This document shows, piece after piece, positions 15,184-24,275 of a stretch of 64,000 nt of DNA (position 1 is its first letter; each line of letters begins with the position of its first letter). A program made the translations under genes and the position numbers. Below the pieces are notes generated by a model, which saw only the letters and a program-made list of their open reading frames with translations, had not been told where the DNA came from and did not search any database. The stretch comes from an uncultured Lachnospiraceae bacterium. GTDB taxonomy: Bacteria > Bacillota > Clostridia > Lachnospirales > Lachnospiraceae. The DNA lies in NCBI GenBank assembly GCA_900548905.1, contig URMK01000008.1, positions 62,001-126,000 on the forward strand, read 5' to 3'.

Positions 15184-16902
15184 CTATTTTCCGGTAATCA
15201 CACGGCTTATTTCCCTGTTGCATTTTTCACGCAGTGAGAGCAGCCAGGCGGCTTCGTGAGGATATTTACTGAAGGAGACAGGAGTATCCAGTCCGTCCTC
15301 CAGCATGCAAAGAACGCTTTCCCTGTCGGTCAGCTGTTCCAGAAGCTGCAGCGCCCTCATATCCTGCAGACCCTCCATAAGGACCTCTGCCCTGAGGGAA
15401 GCGACAGGGCCATCCTCCCCCGGATATACCAGAAAAGCATCCCCGGAAGGAAACGCACAACCGGCATCGGTCACGCAATAGGGATTGATGGAACGACGGG
15501 AAAGCATAGTATTCCAAAAATTAAATCCCCACTGAAGAAATCCCTGCATCTGGAATTTATAAAGCTGTATGCCCAGGATACGGTTCCTTTGAGACGGCAT
15601 GCAGAAAAAGCGGTTTGCCACTTCCCGGTATTGACCGCAGCAATAATAAGTCCACAGTCCCGGTACATGATGAGCAAGAAAAGGCTCTATATGGTTATTA
15701 CTGCATACAGGAATCCCTACAAGGCCCTGCTCGTAGAATTCATAATCAGACAGGGCATCCATGATAGGAAGACCGTCAATCTGTGACTCCAGAAGACTTT
15801 TGGCATACAGATAGGCAGGAATATGCTCCTTATTCGGTTCATCAGATACATGGAAATAGCAGCGTTCCTGTAACTGATGGCTGCGTATAAAATCCATAAG
15901 ACAGGGCAGGAACGCTTCCAGGAATTCCCGGTACGCATCACTCGCCGCATCGGTATCCCAGCCGAAAATCTGTTTGAGGCATCCCTTTTCACTGGCCGGA
16001 AAACCCGTCCGGGAAGTATCGCCGCCATCTTTGTGCACAGGAGAACCTTCCATAGCCATAATCTTTGGTGCGTGTCCGGCTCCCCACTGGGTAAATAAAT
16101 GGGAGAACTCCAGATAACGGATATGGCAGCGTTCGCAAAGTGACAGCCAGCGTTCCAGCTTTTCGAAGGAAAACGTATAACCGTTCCCGTCCCGGCAGAC
16201 GTCAATTAACTGCACCGTGGTGCGTTCTCCCCCCGGCGCCGTATCCAGCGGAGGCGTGAAAAGAGGGGTGAGAATCATATTGACGCCGTATCGTGCGGCG
16301 GTTTCCATGTATTTGCAGGTAAGGTCCCAGTATTCTTCGCTGAAAACAGGGATTTTGTACCAGTCTGCAATGCAGTCCGTATGGAACCATTCCGTATGGA
16401 TCAGGGTCTGCTCCGGAAGCCGGGCATTCAGACGTTCCAGCTGAAAGCCGCAGCTGCCGAATACCGTACTGTCCTCCCCAAGGATAGAGACTGTCAGTTC
16501 ATAGGAACCGGCAGGAAGGGAAGATTCCGCAGGTACAGTGATCCACAGGCTTCTCCATTGTCCGGGAAGCAGAGTGAGATCCTCTGTGCAGGGATAAAGA
16601 GGATCCGGATACAGTCCGGGCGTATTGCGTAAAAGAAAATCATCGCCGTCCGGGAAAATGGGCAGCTCACTGGGAGCAAGTCCCACCTGCCTTACGGTAA
16701 CGGCATCGGCTAAGGAGCCGGATACAAGTACCCGGGCATGAAAAGTAAGCGGTCCCTCCCAATAATAGGCAGCCTGAAAGGAAAAACGTTCATTCAGAAG
16801 GCAGGAGGCCCCGGTGTATGCAGACTGTGGACGGAACGGCTCATCCGGGAAAATCTTCTCCAGAGAACTGACGGTAAGTAAAGTGAGTTTTTGTTCGCTC
16901 AT
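15184..16902 (-). CDS. DUF4091 domain protein, glycoside-hydrolase-like
   Basis: About 572 residues. The start at 16902 (MSEQKLT) is chosen because GGGGGA lies just upstream; an earlier ATG lacks one. Residues about 60-160 form a beta-sandwich, followed by a TIM-barrel-like region with YGVNMILTPLFTP, HIRYLEFSHLFTQWG, and the conserved CYFHVSDEPNKEHIPAY, where the acidic pair could be catalytic. The C-terminal DUF4091 part contains WGFNFWNTM and YPGEDGPVASLRAEVLMEGLQDMRAL (shown in part), typical of the family. No signal peptide is present, so it acts in the cytoplasm. The substrate is unknown, probably a short glycan. Confidence 0.8.
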   Translation of the reverse strand: MSEQKLTLLTVSSLEKIFPDEPFRPQSAYTGASCLLNERFSFQAAYYWEGPLTFHARVLVSGSLADAVTVRQVGLAPSELPIFPDGDDFLLRNTPGLYPDPLYPCTEDLTLLPGQWRSLWITVPAESSLPAGSYELTVSILGEDSTVFGSCGFQLERLNARLPEQTLIHTEWFHTDCIADWYKIPVFSEEYWDLTCKYMETAARYGVNMILTPLFTPPLDTAPGGERTTVQLIDVCRDGNGYTFSFEKLERWLSLCERCHIRYLEFSHLFTQWGAGHAPKIMAMEGSPVHKDGGDTSRTGFPASEKGCLKQIFGWDTDAASDAYREFLEAFLPCLMDFIRSHQLQERCYFHVSDEPNKEHIPAYLYAKSLLESQIDGLPIMDALSDYEFYEQGLVGIPVCSNNHIEPFLAHHVPGLWTYYCCGQYREVANRFFCMPSQRNRILGIQLYKFQMQGFLQWGFNFWNTMLSRRSINPYCVTDAGCAFPSGDAFLVYPGEDGPVASLRAEVLMEGLQDMRALQLLEQLTDRESVLCMLEDGLDTPVSFSKYPHEAAWLLSLREKCNREISRVITGK

Positions 16903-17281
16903 ATGGTATCCCCCTATCGGTTCATTATGAAATAAGGATAGCAAAAATTACCGAAAAACGCCATACTGCCGCTGAAAATGGAGCGAAAAGTGCAAAGAAA
17001 AGTGCCGATATGGATACCGGAAAATAAAAGCTTCCGGAGCTTCCCTTCTTCGGGTATTCCGATACATTTGCTATAGTCTGCCTGCATACTAACGGGGCGT
17101 GCGGCCTGTGTTTTTTGGGGTTTTCGTAAAATGGCCGGGGCTGGAAAAACCGCAGCTGCCGCATGGTTTTGCGTAAAGCTTCCTGCAGAAACAATAAGGC
17201 ACATATTTCCTTCCTTTCCGGGAAATATTAGAAAAAAGGAATGGATAAAACCAGGATATCGGATATAGGAAAGGAGCGGGA
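16903..17281. other. Gene-free region between divergent genes
   Basis: About 380 bases between two divergently oriented genes. Only a ribosome binding site for each neighbour (GGGGGA near 16913-16918, AAAGGAG near 17270) can be supported. Open frames on the minus strand here (for example 16914-17204) lack ribosome binding sites and family features. It presumably holds the promoters of both genes, but no clear -35/-10 pair was found. Confidence 0.6.
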
Positions 17282-18121
17282 ATGGAATTTACCAGAAAGC
17301 ACGATTATCTGATTTGTGTGGATTCGGACGGGTGCGCCATGGACACCATGGACAGCAAGCATATGCTTTGTTTTGGCCCCTGTATGATAGAGGAATGGAA
17401 TTTGCAGCCCTGGCAGGAGACAATTCAGGAACAGTGGAATAAAACAAACCTTTATTCTATGAACAGAGGAATTAACCGATTTCAGGGACTTGCGATGGCG
17501 TTGGAAGAAGTGGATAACGGATGCCGGCATATTCCGGGGCTTGAAGCGTTGCTGGCATGGACGGCCTCTGCACCGGAGCTTTCCAACCGGGCACTTGCAG
17601 GGGAAATTTTAAAGTGGGGCGCAAAGGAAGGGCAGGCTTTAAAGAAAGCATTGTCCTGGTCGGAAAAGGTGAATGTAAAAATCGATGCACTGCCGAAGGA
17701 GATGCTGCCGGCTTTTGACGGAGTGAAGGAAGCGCTGGAAGAGGCTAAAAAGGAAGCGGATGTGGCGGTGGTCTCCTCCGCCAACCGGAACGCGGTAGAG
17801 GAAGAATGGGAGCGTTGCGGACTTCTTTCCTGTACAGATATTCTCCTGACACAGAATGACGGATCCAAGGCACACTGCATAAGTAAACTGCTGAAGCTGG
17901 GTTATGAAAAGACAAGGGTAATGATGATTGGCGATGCCCCCGGGGATGAAAAGGCGGCAGGGATCAATGGGATCCTTTTTTTTCCTGTTTTGGTGAAACG
18001 GGAAAGGGAATCCTGGGAAAAGTTCAGGACAGTTGCATTTCCGTCTTTTATCCGGGGGGAATGTGACACAAGCATGCAGGATGAATGGATCGAAGAATTT
18101 CACAAAAATCTGAAAGGATAA
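17282..18121 (+). CDS. HAD-superfamily hydrolase
   Basis: A 279-residue cytoplasmic protein with the HAD motifs in order: motif I ICVDSDGCAMDT with Asp14 and Asp16 as the nucleophile and acid/base pair, motif II AVVSSANRN with the conserved Ser, and motif III/IV MMIGDAPGDEKAA near residue 217. The long helical cap between motifs I and II (residues about 30-150) places it in the C1-cap class of small-molecule phosphatases. The next gene, a GH3 glycosidase, starts only 8 bases after its stop, so the two are co-transcribed, suggesting that it dephosphorylates a sugar or sugar-derived compound. The exact substrate cannot be told. Confidence 0.82.
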   Translation: MEFTRKHDYLICVDSDGCAMDTMDSKHMLCFGPCMIEEWNLQPWQETIQEQWNKTNLYSMNRGINRFQGLAMALEEVDNGCRHIPGLEALLAWTASAPELSNRALAGEILKWGAKEGQALKKALSWSEKVNVKIDALPKEMLPAFDGVKEALEEAKKEADVAVVSSANRNAVEEEWERCGLLSCTDILLTQNDGSKAHCISKLLKLGYEKTRVMMIGDAPGDEKAAGINGILFFPVLVKRERESWEKFRTVAFPSFIRGECDTSMQDEWIEEFHKNLKG

Positions 18122-18129
18122 TACGGGAT

Positions 18130-19827
18130 ATGGTGGATTTAACAGGAAAGCCTTTTTACCTCAAAGAAGAAGACATTAAATGGGTGGAAGAAACAATCAG
18201 AGGGATGTCTATTGAGGAAAAAATAGGACAGCTTTTTGTATACATGGTCAGAAGCAGGGAACCGCAGGATATGAAATCCGTTCTGGAACGTTTTCATGTA
18301 GGGGCAATCCGCTATCATAATGCTCCTAAAGAAGTGTTATATGAACAAAACCGTTTCCTCCAGGAAAACAGCAAAATCCCGCTGCTCATTGCCTCTAACT
18401 GTGAAGCAGGGGGTAACGGCGGAATGGAAGGGGGAACAGCGGTGGCAAACGGCGCTGCCATTGCAGCCGCAGATTCCGAGGAACTGGCTTATGAAATGTC
18501 CTGCGTGGGAGCTTCGGAAGCGGCGGCGGTGGGCTGCAACTGGAATTTTGCACCGGTGGTGGATCTCCTGTTTAACTGGAGGAATACCATTGTGCAGACA
18601 AGGGCCTTTAATGACAGTACGGAAGATACCATCCGTTATGCCAGGGCTTTTATGCGCGGTACGGGGGAAAAGGGGCTGGTTACCTGCTGCAAGCATTTTC
18701 CGGGTGATGGTACGGAGGAAAATGATCAGCATCTTTTGATGGGGGTAAACAATCTTTCCTGCGAACAATGGGACAGTACCTTTGGCAGGGTTTATAAGGA
18801 ATTAATCGAAAATGGCGTGATGACCATCATGGCGGGCCATATAGCCCTGCCTGCCTATCAGAAAAAATTCCGCCCGGAAACCAGGGCGGAGGATATTCTT
18901 CCTGCCACTCTTTGCCCGGAGCTGATAACCGGATTATTAAAGGAAAAACTGAAATTCAACGGCCTGGTGGTGACGGATGCCTCCCATATGATAGGAATGT
19001 TTGCCGCCATGCCGCGAAGGGAACAGGTACCGCGGGCTATCGCCGCAGGCTGTGACTGCTTTCTGTTTTTTAATGACTGTGAAGAAGATTTCGGATATAT
19101 GCTGGAAGGATACCGGAAGGGTATCCTTTCGGAAGAACGCCTGCAGGATGCCTTATATAGGATACTGGGGGTAAAGGCCGCTGCCGGTCTGCACCGTAAG
19201 CAGGCGGAAGGGAAGCTGATGCCGCCGGAAGATGCGCTGGAGGTGGTGGGGTGCAAGGAGCACCAATGGATAGCACAGAAAGCAGCAGACCGGTTCATTA
19301 CCTTGGTAAAGGATACAGCCCATACTCTTCCTCTTACAATCCAAAAGGCCAAAAGACTGAAGCTGGTATTTATCGGCGGGGAAGGGATGGTGGTTGCGGG
19401 AAAACTGATAAAGGACAATAGTAAAGAGGTGAAAAGGAGCCTGATCCGCCTTCTGGAAGAGAAGGGCTTTGAGGTGGACGGAGAGACACCTGTGGAAAAG
19501 GGAAAAATGGAGGTATTCCGGGCAAATTACGATGCCTGCCTCGTAGTCCTGCATGTAACGGGCTTTGCCCAATATAATACCATGCGTATCAAATGGGCGG
19601 CTCCGGCTGACCAGCCCTGGTATGTTTCCGAAATACCCACGGTTTTTCTTTCCCTTGGCTTTACCAACCACCTGATAGATGTGCCGATGGCAAAAACCTA
19701 TATCAACGCGTATATGGACACGGAAACGGTGATGCGCGCCGCCATTGAAAAAATAATGGGGGAATCCGAATTCAAAGGACGATACCAGGAAAATGTGTTC
19801 TGCGGCAGGTGGGATACGGAAATCTGA
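18130..19827 (+). CDS. Glycoside hydrolase family 3 protein
   Basis: About 565 residues from the ATG at 18130, a start that avoids a 37-base overlap with the HAD gene. The GH3 barrel shows CKHFPGDGTEENDQHL at about residue 188 and VVTDASHMIGM, with Asp283 the likely nucleophile. The KHFPGDG...D.H pattern is that of NagZ-like beta-N-acetylhexosaminidases, whose acid/base is the His-Asp dyad. A C-terminal domain from about residue 380 resembles the second GH3 domain. No signal peptide is present, so the enzyme is cytoplasmic and may trim wall-derived or dietary amino sugars. A terminator follows. Confidence 0.85.
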   Translation: MVDLTGKPFYLKEEDIKWVEETIRGMSIEEKIGQLFVYMVRSREPQDMKSVLERFHVGAIRYHNAPKEVLYEQNRFLQENSKIPLLIASNCEAGGNGGMEGGTAVANGAAIAAADSEELAYEMSCVGASEAAAVGCNWNFAPVVDLLFNWRNTIVQTRAFNDSTEDTIRYARAFMRGTGEKGLVTCCKHFPGDGTEENDQHLLMGVNNLSCEQWDSTFGRVYKELIENGVMTIMAGHIALPAYQKKFRPETRAEDILPATLCPELITGLLKEKLKFNGLVVTDASHMIGMFAAMPRREQVPRAIAAGCDCFLFFNDCEEDFGYMLEGYRKGILSEERLQDALYRILGVKAAAGLHRKQAEGKLMPPEDALEVVGCKEHQWIAQKAADRFITLVKDTAHTLPLTIQKAKRLKLVFIGGEGMVVAGKLIKDNSKEVKRSLIRLLEEKGFEVDGETPVEKGKMEVFRANYDACLVVLHVTGFAQYNTMRIKWAAPADQPWYVSEIPTVFLSLGFTNHLIDVPMAKTYINAYMDTETVMRAAIEKIMGESEFKGRYQENVFCGRWDTEI

Positions 19828-19845
19828 AAAATAGGAATGGTTAAA

Positions 19846-19888
19846 ACACGGTTCCCCATATGGTTTTCAGGGAGCCGTGTCTTTTTTT
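19846..19888 (+). terminator. Intrinsic terminator after the GH3 gene
   Basis: ACACGGTTCCC (19846-19856) pairs with GGGAGCCGTGT (19870-19880), one G-U pair, followed by CTTTTTTTG. Confidence 0.85.
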
Positions 19889-19891
19889 GTT

Positions 19892-20725
19892 TTATATTCT
19901 CTTTTTGCACCAATGTTCCAGCCACTGGATGATCTGGTAAAGCACCATGGCGATAACGCATAAAATAATAATGGAAGTAATTACCATATTCAGCTGGAAT
20001 ACCTGGCTTCCGTATATGATCAGATAACCGAGTCCTCTTCTAGCCGCCAGGAATTCACCGATGATTACGCCTACCAGGGCAAGGCCGATATTTACCTTCA
20101 TTGTGCTCAGGATTATGGGAACGGATCCGGGCAGAACCACTTTGAACAGTGTTGTTCTCCGGTTGCCTCCCAGGGTATAAATAAGCTTTATTTTTTCCTC
20201 ATCCACCTGACGGAAGCCGGTATACAGATTGATGATAGCTCCGAATATGGCTACGGAGATACCGGCGACAATTATGGTGTTCATTCCGGTTCCCAGCCAT
20301 ACGATAAGCAGCGGCGCCAGGGCGGATTTGGGAAGGCTGTTAAGCACGACCAGGTAAGGCTCCAGAATTTCCGTCAGCCGGGAAGAGTACCACAGCAGTG
20401 TCGCGCAGATCATGCTGAAGGCAAACACCAGAAGGAAGCTGAGTATGGTCTCATAGAGGGTTACTCCGATATGAGTGAATAAGGAGTTCTTTTGCAGCAT
20501 AGTAATAAAACAGGTAACGACTCTGCTGGGGCTGGAAAAGAAAAAAGAGTCAATGAGCTTAAAATCAGCACACAGCTCCCAGACAGCCAGGAATACGATA
20601 AGAATGAAGAAACGCATAAAAGTAACCATTCTGTGGTGTCTTCTGTGATCGGCAACAAAACGCTCCTGGGCGGAAGCGGAAAGCTCTGCCGGAGTCATGT
20701 TTGTATTTGTTTTTTTATGATTCAT
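19892..20725 (-). CDS. NitT/TauT-type ABC transporter permease
   Basis: A 277-residue permease with six predicted membrane segments. The cytoplasmic EAA-type loop reads DEEKIKLIYTLGGNRRTTLFKVVLPGS and the SLPKSALAPLLIVWLGTG stretch is typical of the SsuC/TauC group. The gene overlaps the ATPase gene by 11 bases and shares its operon. In this family the pair imports sulfonates, nitrate, thiamine precursors or similar small molecules with a separate binding protein, but no binding-protein gene lies next to it here, so the substrate is open. The terminator of the convergent GH3 gene may also serve it. Confidence 0.87.
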   Translation of the reverse strand: MNHKKTNTNMTPAELSASAQERFVADHRRHHRMVTFMRFFILIVFLAVWELCADFKLIDSFFFSSPSRVVTCFITMLQKNSLFTHIGVTLYETILSFLLVFAFSMICATLLWYSSRLTEILEPYLVVLNSLPKSALAPLLIVWLGTGMNTIIVAGISVAIFGAIINLYTGFRQVDEEKIKLIYTLGGNRRTTLFKVVLPGSVPIILSTMKVNIGLALVGVIIGEFLAARRGLGYLIIYGSQVFQLNMVITSIIILCVIAMVLYQIIQWLEHWCKKRI

Positions 20726-21485
20726 CTGTCAGTTCCTCCCAAAGCTGATTAAAATAGTCCTTGAATTCCGGCGCATTCCTGGAAGCAAGCAGCGAGTCAT
20801 CTTTAAGGGTGAGGTGAATAGGGATTTCCGCTTTCACCCGTGCGGGACGGTTGCTGAGAACAATGACCCTGTCAGCCAGGCTGACTGCTTCCGACAGGTC
20901 GTGGGTAATCAAGATTGCGGTTTTTCCGGCGGAACGTATGATACGGCAGATGTCCGCGGATACGGTTAGGCGCGTCTGGTAGTCAAGGGCACTGAAGGGT
21001 TCGTCAAGAAGAAGAATTTCCGGCTCCAGAGCCAGGGTACGCACAAGGGCTGCACGCTGCTTCAGGCCGCCGGATAATTCACTTGGTTTTTTATGAAGAA
21101 AGGGCGAAAGTCCGTAGTCATTTACCATAGAAAGGACATTTGCCTTTTTTTCCGGAGTCAGCTGTTTATTGATTTCCAGTCCAAGGGTAACGTTTTTATA
21201 AATATCCCTCCATTCGAACAAGTGGTCATGCTGGAGCATGTAGCCGATTCCCGGCTTCTTATCATGAGGGTCTTTCGTATAAAAAGTAATATCGCCGGAT
21301 TCAGGTTGCAGCAATCCGGCAATGAGGGAGAGAATCGTTGATTTTCCGCAGCCGCTGGGACCGACGATGGCCAGGAATTCTCCGGTTCGGACCGAAAAGG
21401 ATATATTGTCGAGTGCTTTGAGTTCCCCGTTCAGGCTGTGATAGGAGAAAGCTATATTTTTCAATGAGAGTATGATGTCTTCCAT
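20715..21485 (-). CDS. NitT/TauT-type ABC transporter ATPase
   Basis: A 256-residue ABC ATPase. Walker A GPSGCGKST is at residues 42-50, the Q-loop in YMLQHDHLFEW, the signature LSGGLKQRA from residue 137 and Walker B LLLDEP at 158-163, with the H-loop LITHDLSEAVSLADR. The QHDHLFEWRDIYKNV segment is characteristic of SsuB/TauB proteins. It is the first gene of the two-gene operon, with GGAGGATTGAC before its start. A missing binding protein means either a remote gene supplies it or the system has been reduced. Confidence 0.9.
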   Translation of the reverse strand: MEDIILSLKNIAFSYHSLNGELKALDNISFSVRTGEFLAIVGPSGCGKSTILSLIAGLLQPESGDITFYTKDPHDKKPGIGYMLQHDHLFEWRDIYKNVTLGLEINKQLTPEKKANVLSMVNDYGLSPFLHKKPSELSGGLKQRAALVRTLALEPEILLLDEPFSALDYQTRLTVSADICRIIRSAGKTAILITHDLSEAVSLADRVIVLSNRPARVKAEIPIHLTLKDDSLLASRNAPEFKDYFNQLWEELTDES

Positions 21486-21811
21486 GTCAATCCTCCAATC
21501 TGGCCGGAAAAGAAAATACCGGGTCCCATAGTGGCAATTCGGTTCCGGTCAGTTATATAACATATCATATGAATCCGGCGGGAATTTGTTCCTTGCCGGT
21601 ATTTTTTCAGGGATGCCGGCATAAAATGATGGCTGTGTTCGGCCGGTGAGGTATGGAAATCTTGTAATAAGGCGGTAAAGGGTGGTGCGGGACGGCGGAA
21701 AATGATAAAATAGTAAAATAGAAGTAACTGTAAAGATACGGAACCGTTAGAGACAGAAAAATGAGAAACCAATTGCGGACAGATTGACAGCGTACTATGA
21801 GGGGTGTGCTT
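21486..21811. other. Gene-free region between divergent genes
   Basis: About 325 bases upstream of both the ABC ATPase (minus) and the CPBP gene (plus). Several CCGG-rich inverted words (around 21575-21625) give potential RNA structure for the minus-strand leader, but I could not match it to a known riboswitch. No gene is supported. Confidence 0.5.
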
Positions 21812-22564
21812 ATGCGGGGATGGAAAATGGGATGGGAAGTTCTGTGGCCTGTTTTATGGTACCTGGGAGTGACGGCAGCGGCGGCTTTGCTATGTCCGGG
21901 GAAATTTTCCGTGCTGGAGGTGGCAGGGCTGGCCGCAGCGGTGACAGCGCTGACTCTTCTGGCGGGGGAGCAGATATTCCGGGGAAGGGTCCGCCTGGAA
22001 ATAATGCGGGGAGGCAGCAGGGCACTGGGGTATGGCTGGCTGCTGATACCGGCGGGAATAGCCTCATGTATTATGCTGAATGGGCTGCTTGTGCTTTCCG
22101 GGCTGGAAAGTCCCTCCGGCATGTATGATGGAAGGGCGGATATGGTATATGGCAGCAAGGTGTGGGAACAGCTCCTCATATCCTGCATCATGATTCCTTT
22201 TACGGAAGAACTGGTATTCCGTGAGATGGGATACGGAAGACTGTGCAAGGGGTGCAAAACAGCATTGGCGGCAGGAATTACGGCGGCACTGTTTGGGATA
22301 TATCATTTTCAGTTGGTACAGGGATTGTATGCCGTCTGCCTGGGACTGCTCCTGGCTGTTGCTTATAACAGGTGCGGCGGGCTGGCGGCCGCCTTTCTCG
22401 TGCATGCGGTTTCCAATCTGACTTCCGTAGTCCTGGCGATGGAAGAGGACAGAAGCTGGCTATGGGAGAATAAGCTGTTTGTGGTTTCAGCGACTCTGGT
22501 TTCCGGTTTTATTCTCAGCATGTGTGTCCGCCGGATGCTGAATACTAACAGTAACAGATGCTGA
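21812..22564 (+). CDS. CPBP family intramembrane glutamic endopeptidase
   Basis: About 250 residues. The ATG at 21812 has GAGGGG 7 bases upstream; the ATG 15 bases earlier has none. The protein has about seven membrane segments and the family motifs: PFTEELVFREMGYGRL (motif 1, EExxxR), FGIYHF (motif 2, FxxxH) and the late AFLVHAVSNLTS (motif 3, with His and Asn). These residues make the metal-independent intramembrane protease site of the Rce1/CPBP family. In Bacillota, members are linked to bacteriocin immunity or protein secretion. It stands alone and its target is unknown. Confidence 0.85.
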   Translation: MRGWKMGWEVLWPVLWYLGVTAAAALLCPGKFSVLEVAGLAAAVTALTLLAGEQIFRGRVRLEIMRGGSRALGYGWLLIPAGIASCIMLNGLLVLSGLESPSGMYDGRADMVYGSKVWEQLLISCIMIPFTEELVFREMGYGRLCKGCKTALAAGITAALFGIYHFQLVQGLYAVCLGLLLAVAYNRCGGLAAAFLVHAVSNLTSVVLAMEEDRSWLWENKLFVVSATLVSGFILSMCVRRMLNTNSNRC

Positions 22565-22581
22565 GGAAACTTTATGGCAAT

Positions 22582-22601
22582 AACTTTATTGCAATAAAGT
22601 T
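22582..22601. promoter_or_regulatory. Perfect 20-bp palindrome, candidate operator
   Basis: AACTTTATTGCAATAAAGTT is a perfect palindrome, preceded by a third near-copy of the half-site (AACTTTATGGCAAT at 22568-22581). It lies between the CPBP gene and argH and is not followed by a T run long enough for a usual terminator. Confidence 0.5.
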
Positions 22602-22654
22602 CATTTTATGGTAGTATCATTTTTAAATTGAAAAATTAAGTTACTTTTTATCGA

Positions 22655-22690
22655 ATCAAATACCCCGCAGCAAGCCTACGGGGCATCTGA
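22655..22690. repeat. Dispersed repeat, ATCAAATACCCCGCAGC type
   Basis: The 17-base word ATCAAATACCCCGCAGC also occurs at 55887-55903. Here CCCCG and CGGGG can pair, so it resembles a hairpin element found between genes. Confidence 0.6.
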
Positions 22691-22824
22691 ATTGTTAAGA
22701 AGCGGACTAAAGTTCGTGGGGGATTTGACCCTCGCGGCATTTGCCGGATGGATGCGCAAGTACATTCAATCGGTTCGTTGTTCGCAGGAATACAAGGCCG
22801 GATTATGGCGGAACGGAGGATATT

Positions 22825-24255
22825 ATGGCACAGCTCTGGGGCGGACGTTTTACGAAGGAAACGGATAAGCTGGCATATCAGTTCAATGCGTCCATTCATT
22901 TTGACAAGCGTTTTTTTGAGCAGGATATTGAGGGAAGCATTGCCCATGCGGTGATGCTGGAAAAACAGCAGATTCTCACACAGGCGGAAAAGGATGCCAT
23001 TGTAAAAGGGCTTATCGGAATCCGGGAGGATGTGAAGGAAGGCCGTCTGGTCATTACGGATGAGTATGAAGATATCCACAGCTTTGTGGAAGCCAATCTG
23101 ATCGACCGTATCGGTGATGCGGGCAAGAAGCTGCACACGGGAAGAAGCCGGAATGATCAGGTCGCTCTGGATATGAAGTTATACATACGGCAGGAAATAC
23201 TGGAAACGGATGCTTATCTGAAAGAGCTTCTGGAGACGCTTATCAGTCTGATGGAAGAAAATCTGGAAACCTGCATGCCCGGTTTTACCCATATGCAGAA
23301 GGCACAGCCTACCACCCTGGCTCACCATTTAGGGGCTTATTTTGAAATGTTCAAAAGAGACCGGCTGAGGATGAAGGATATCTTTATGCGGATGAATTAT
23401 TGTCCTCTGGGCGCGGGTGCTCTGGCGGGTACTACGTATCCCCTGGACAGAAGCTATACGGCCTCGCTGCTTGGTTTTGAGGGGCCTACCCTGAACAGCA
23501 TGGATTCCGTATCCGACAGGGATTATCTTATTGAACTGTTGTCAGCCCTTTCCACTATTATGATGCATTTAAGCCGTTTCTCTGAGGAAATTATCACCTG
23601 GAATTCCAACGAATATCATTTTGTGGAAATAGATGATGCGTATTCGACGGGCAGCAGCATTATGCCCCAGAAGAAGAATCCGGATATTGCGGAACTGACA
23701 AGGGGCAAGACCGGTAGGGTTTATGGTGCACTCATTTCCATGCTAACCACAATGAAGGGTATTCCTCTGGCTTATAATAAGGATATGCAGGAAGATAAGG
23801 AAATGACCTTTGATGCCATTGATACGGTAAAAAGCTGTCTGGTTCTTTTTACCGGAATGGTTCGGACCATGCGTTTTCATAAATCTTATATGGAAAAAAG
23901 TGCTGTGAATGGTTTTACCAATGCCACCGATGCGGCGGATTACCTGGTTGGAAAGGGAGTCCCGTTCCGGGATGCCCATGGTATCATCGGACGTCTGGTG
24001 CTGTACTGCATTGAAAAGAATACGGGCATTGATGCGTTAAGCCTGGAAGAACTTAAAACAATCAGCCCTTGTTTTGAAGAGGATATTTTCGAGGCGGTTT
24101 CCCTGAAAACCTGCGTGGAGAAAAGACTGACTCTCGGAGCGCCGGGTATGGAGGCTATGAAAGAAGTCATAGCTATAAACAGGGAGTATCTGAAGGAAGA
24201 GTGGGAGCTTCAGCCCGGCATTCTCAAACAGCCGCTGGAGAAACAGGTTCTGTAA
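22825..24255 (+). CDS. argH: Argininosuccinate lyase
   Basis: A 476-residue enzyme that splits argininosuccinate into arginine and fumarate, the last step of arginine synthesis. The start MAQLWGGRF at 22825 is the family start and has GGAGG 5 bases upstream; the longer frame upstream is spurious. The fumarase/aspartase signature GSSIMPQKKNP is at residues 276-286, and HTGRSRNDQVALD and GFTHMQKAQPTTLAHHL, which carry substrate-binding and catalytic residues, are intact. The gene appears to stand alone: argG is not adjacent. A hairpin follows its stop. No T-box or ARG box was recognised in the leader. Confidence 0.97.
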   Translation: MAQLWGGRFTKETDKLAYQFNASIHFDKRFFEQDIEGSIAHAVMLEKQQILTQAEKDAIVKGLIGIREDVKEGRLVITDEYEDIHSFVEANLIDRIGDAGKKLHTGRSRNDQVALDMKLYIRQEILETDAYLKELLETLISLMEENLETCMPGFTHMQKAQPTTLAHHLGAYFEMFKRDRLRMKDIFMRMNYCPLGAGALAGTTYPLDRSYTASLLGFEGPTLNSMDSVSDRDYLIELLSALSTIMMHLSRFSEEIITWNSNEYHFVEIDDAYSTGSSIMPQKKNPDIAELTRGKTGRVYGALISMLTTMKGIPLAYNKDMQEDKEMTFDAIDTVKSCLVLFTGMVRTMRFHKSYMEKSAVNGFTNATDAADYLVGKGVPFRDAHGIIGRLVLYCIEKNTGIDALSLEELKTISPCFEEDIFEAVSLKTCVEKRLTLGAPGMEAMKEVIAINREYLKEEWELQPGILKQPLEKQVL

Positions 24256-24275
24256 TTATCTTTATTTAGAATACA

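Noticed and set aside
16914..17204. 96-codon minus-strand frame in the intergenic region before the DUF4091 gene
   Set aside because: No ribosome binding site and no recognisable family; left as intergenic.
22602..22824. T-box or ARG riboswitch before argH
   Set aside because: The GGGTGG-type T-box core and any ARG box are absent; the region looks like a dispersed repeat.
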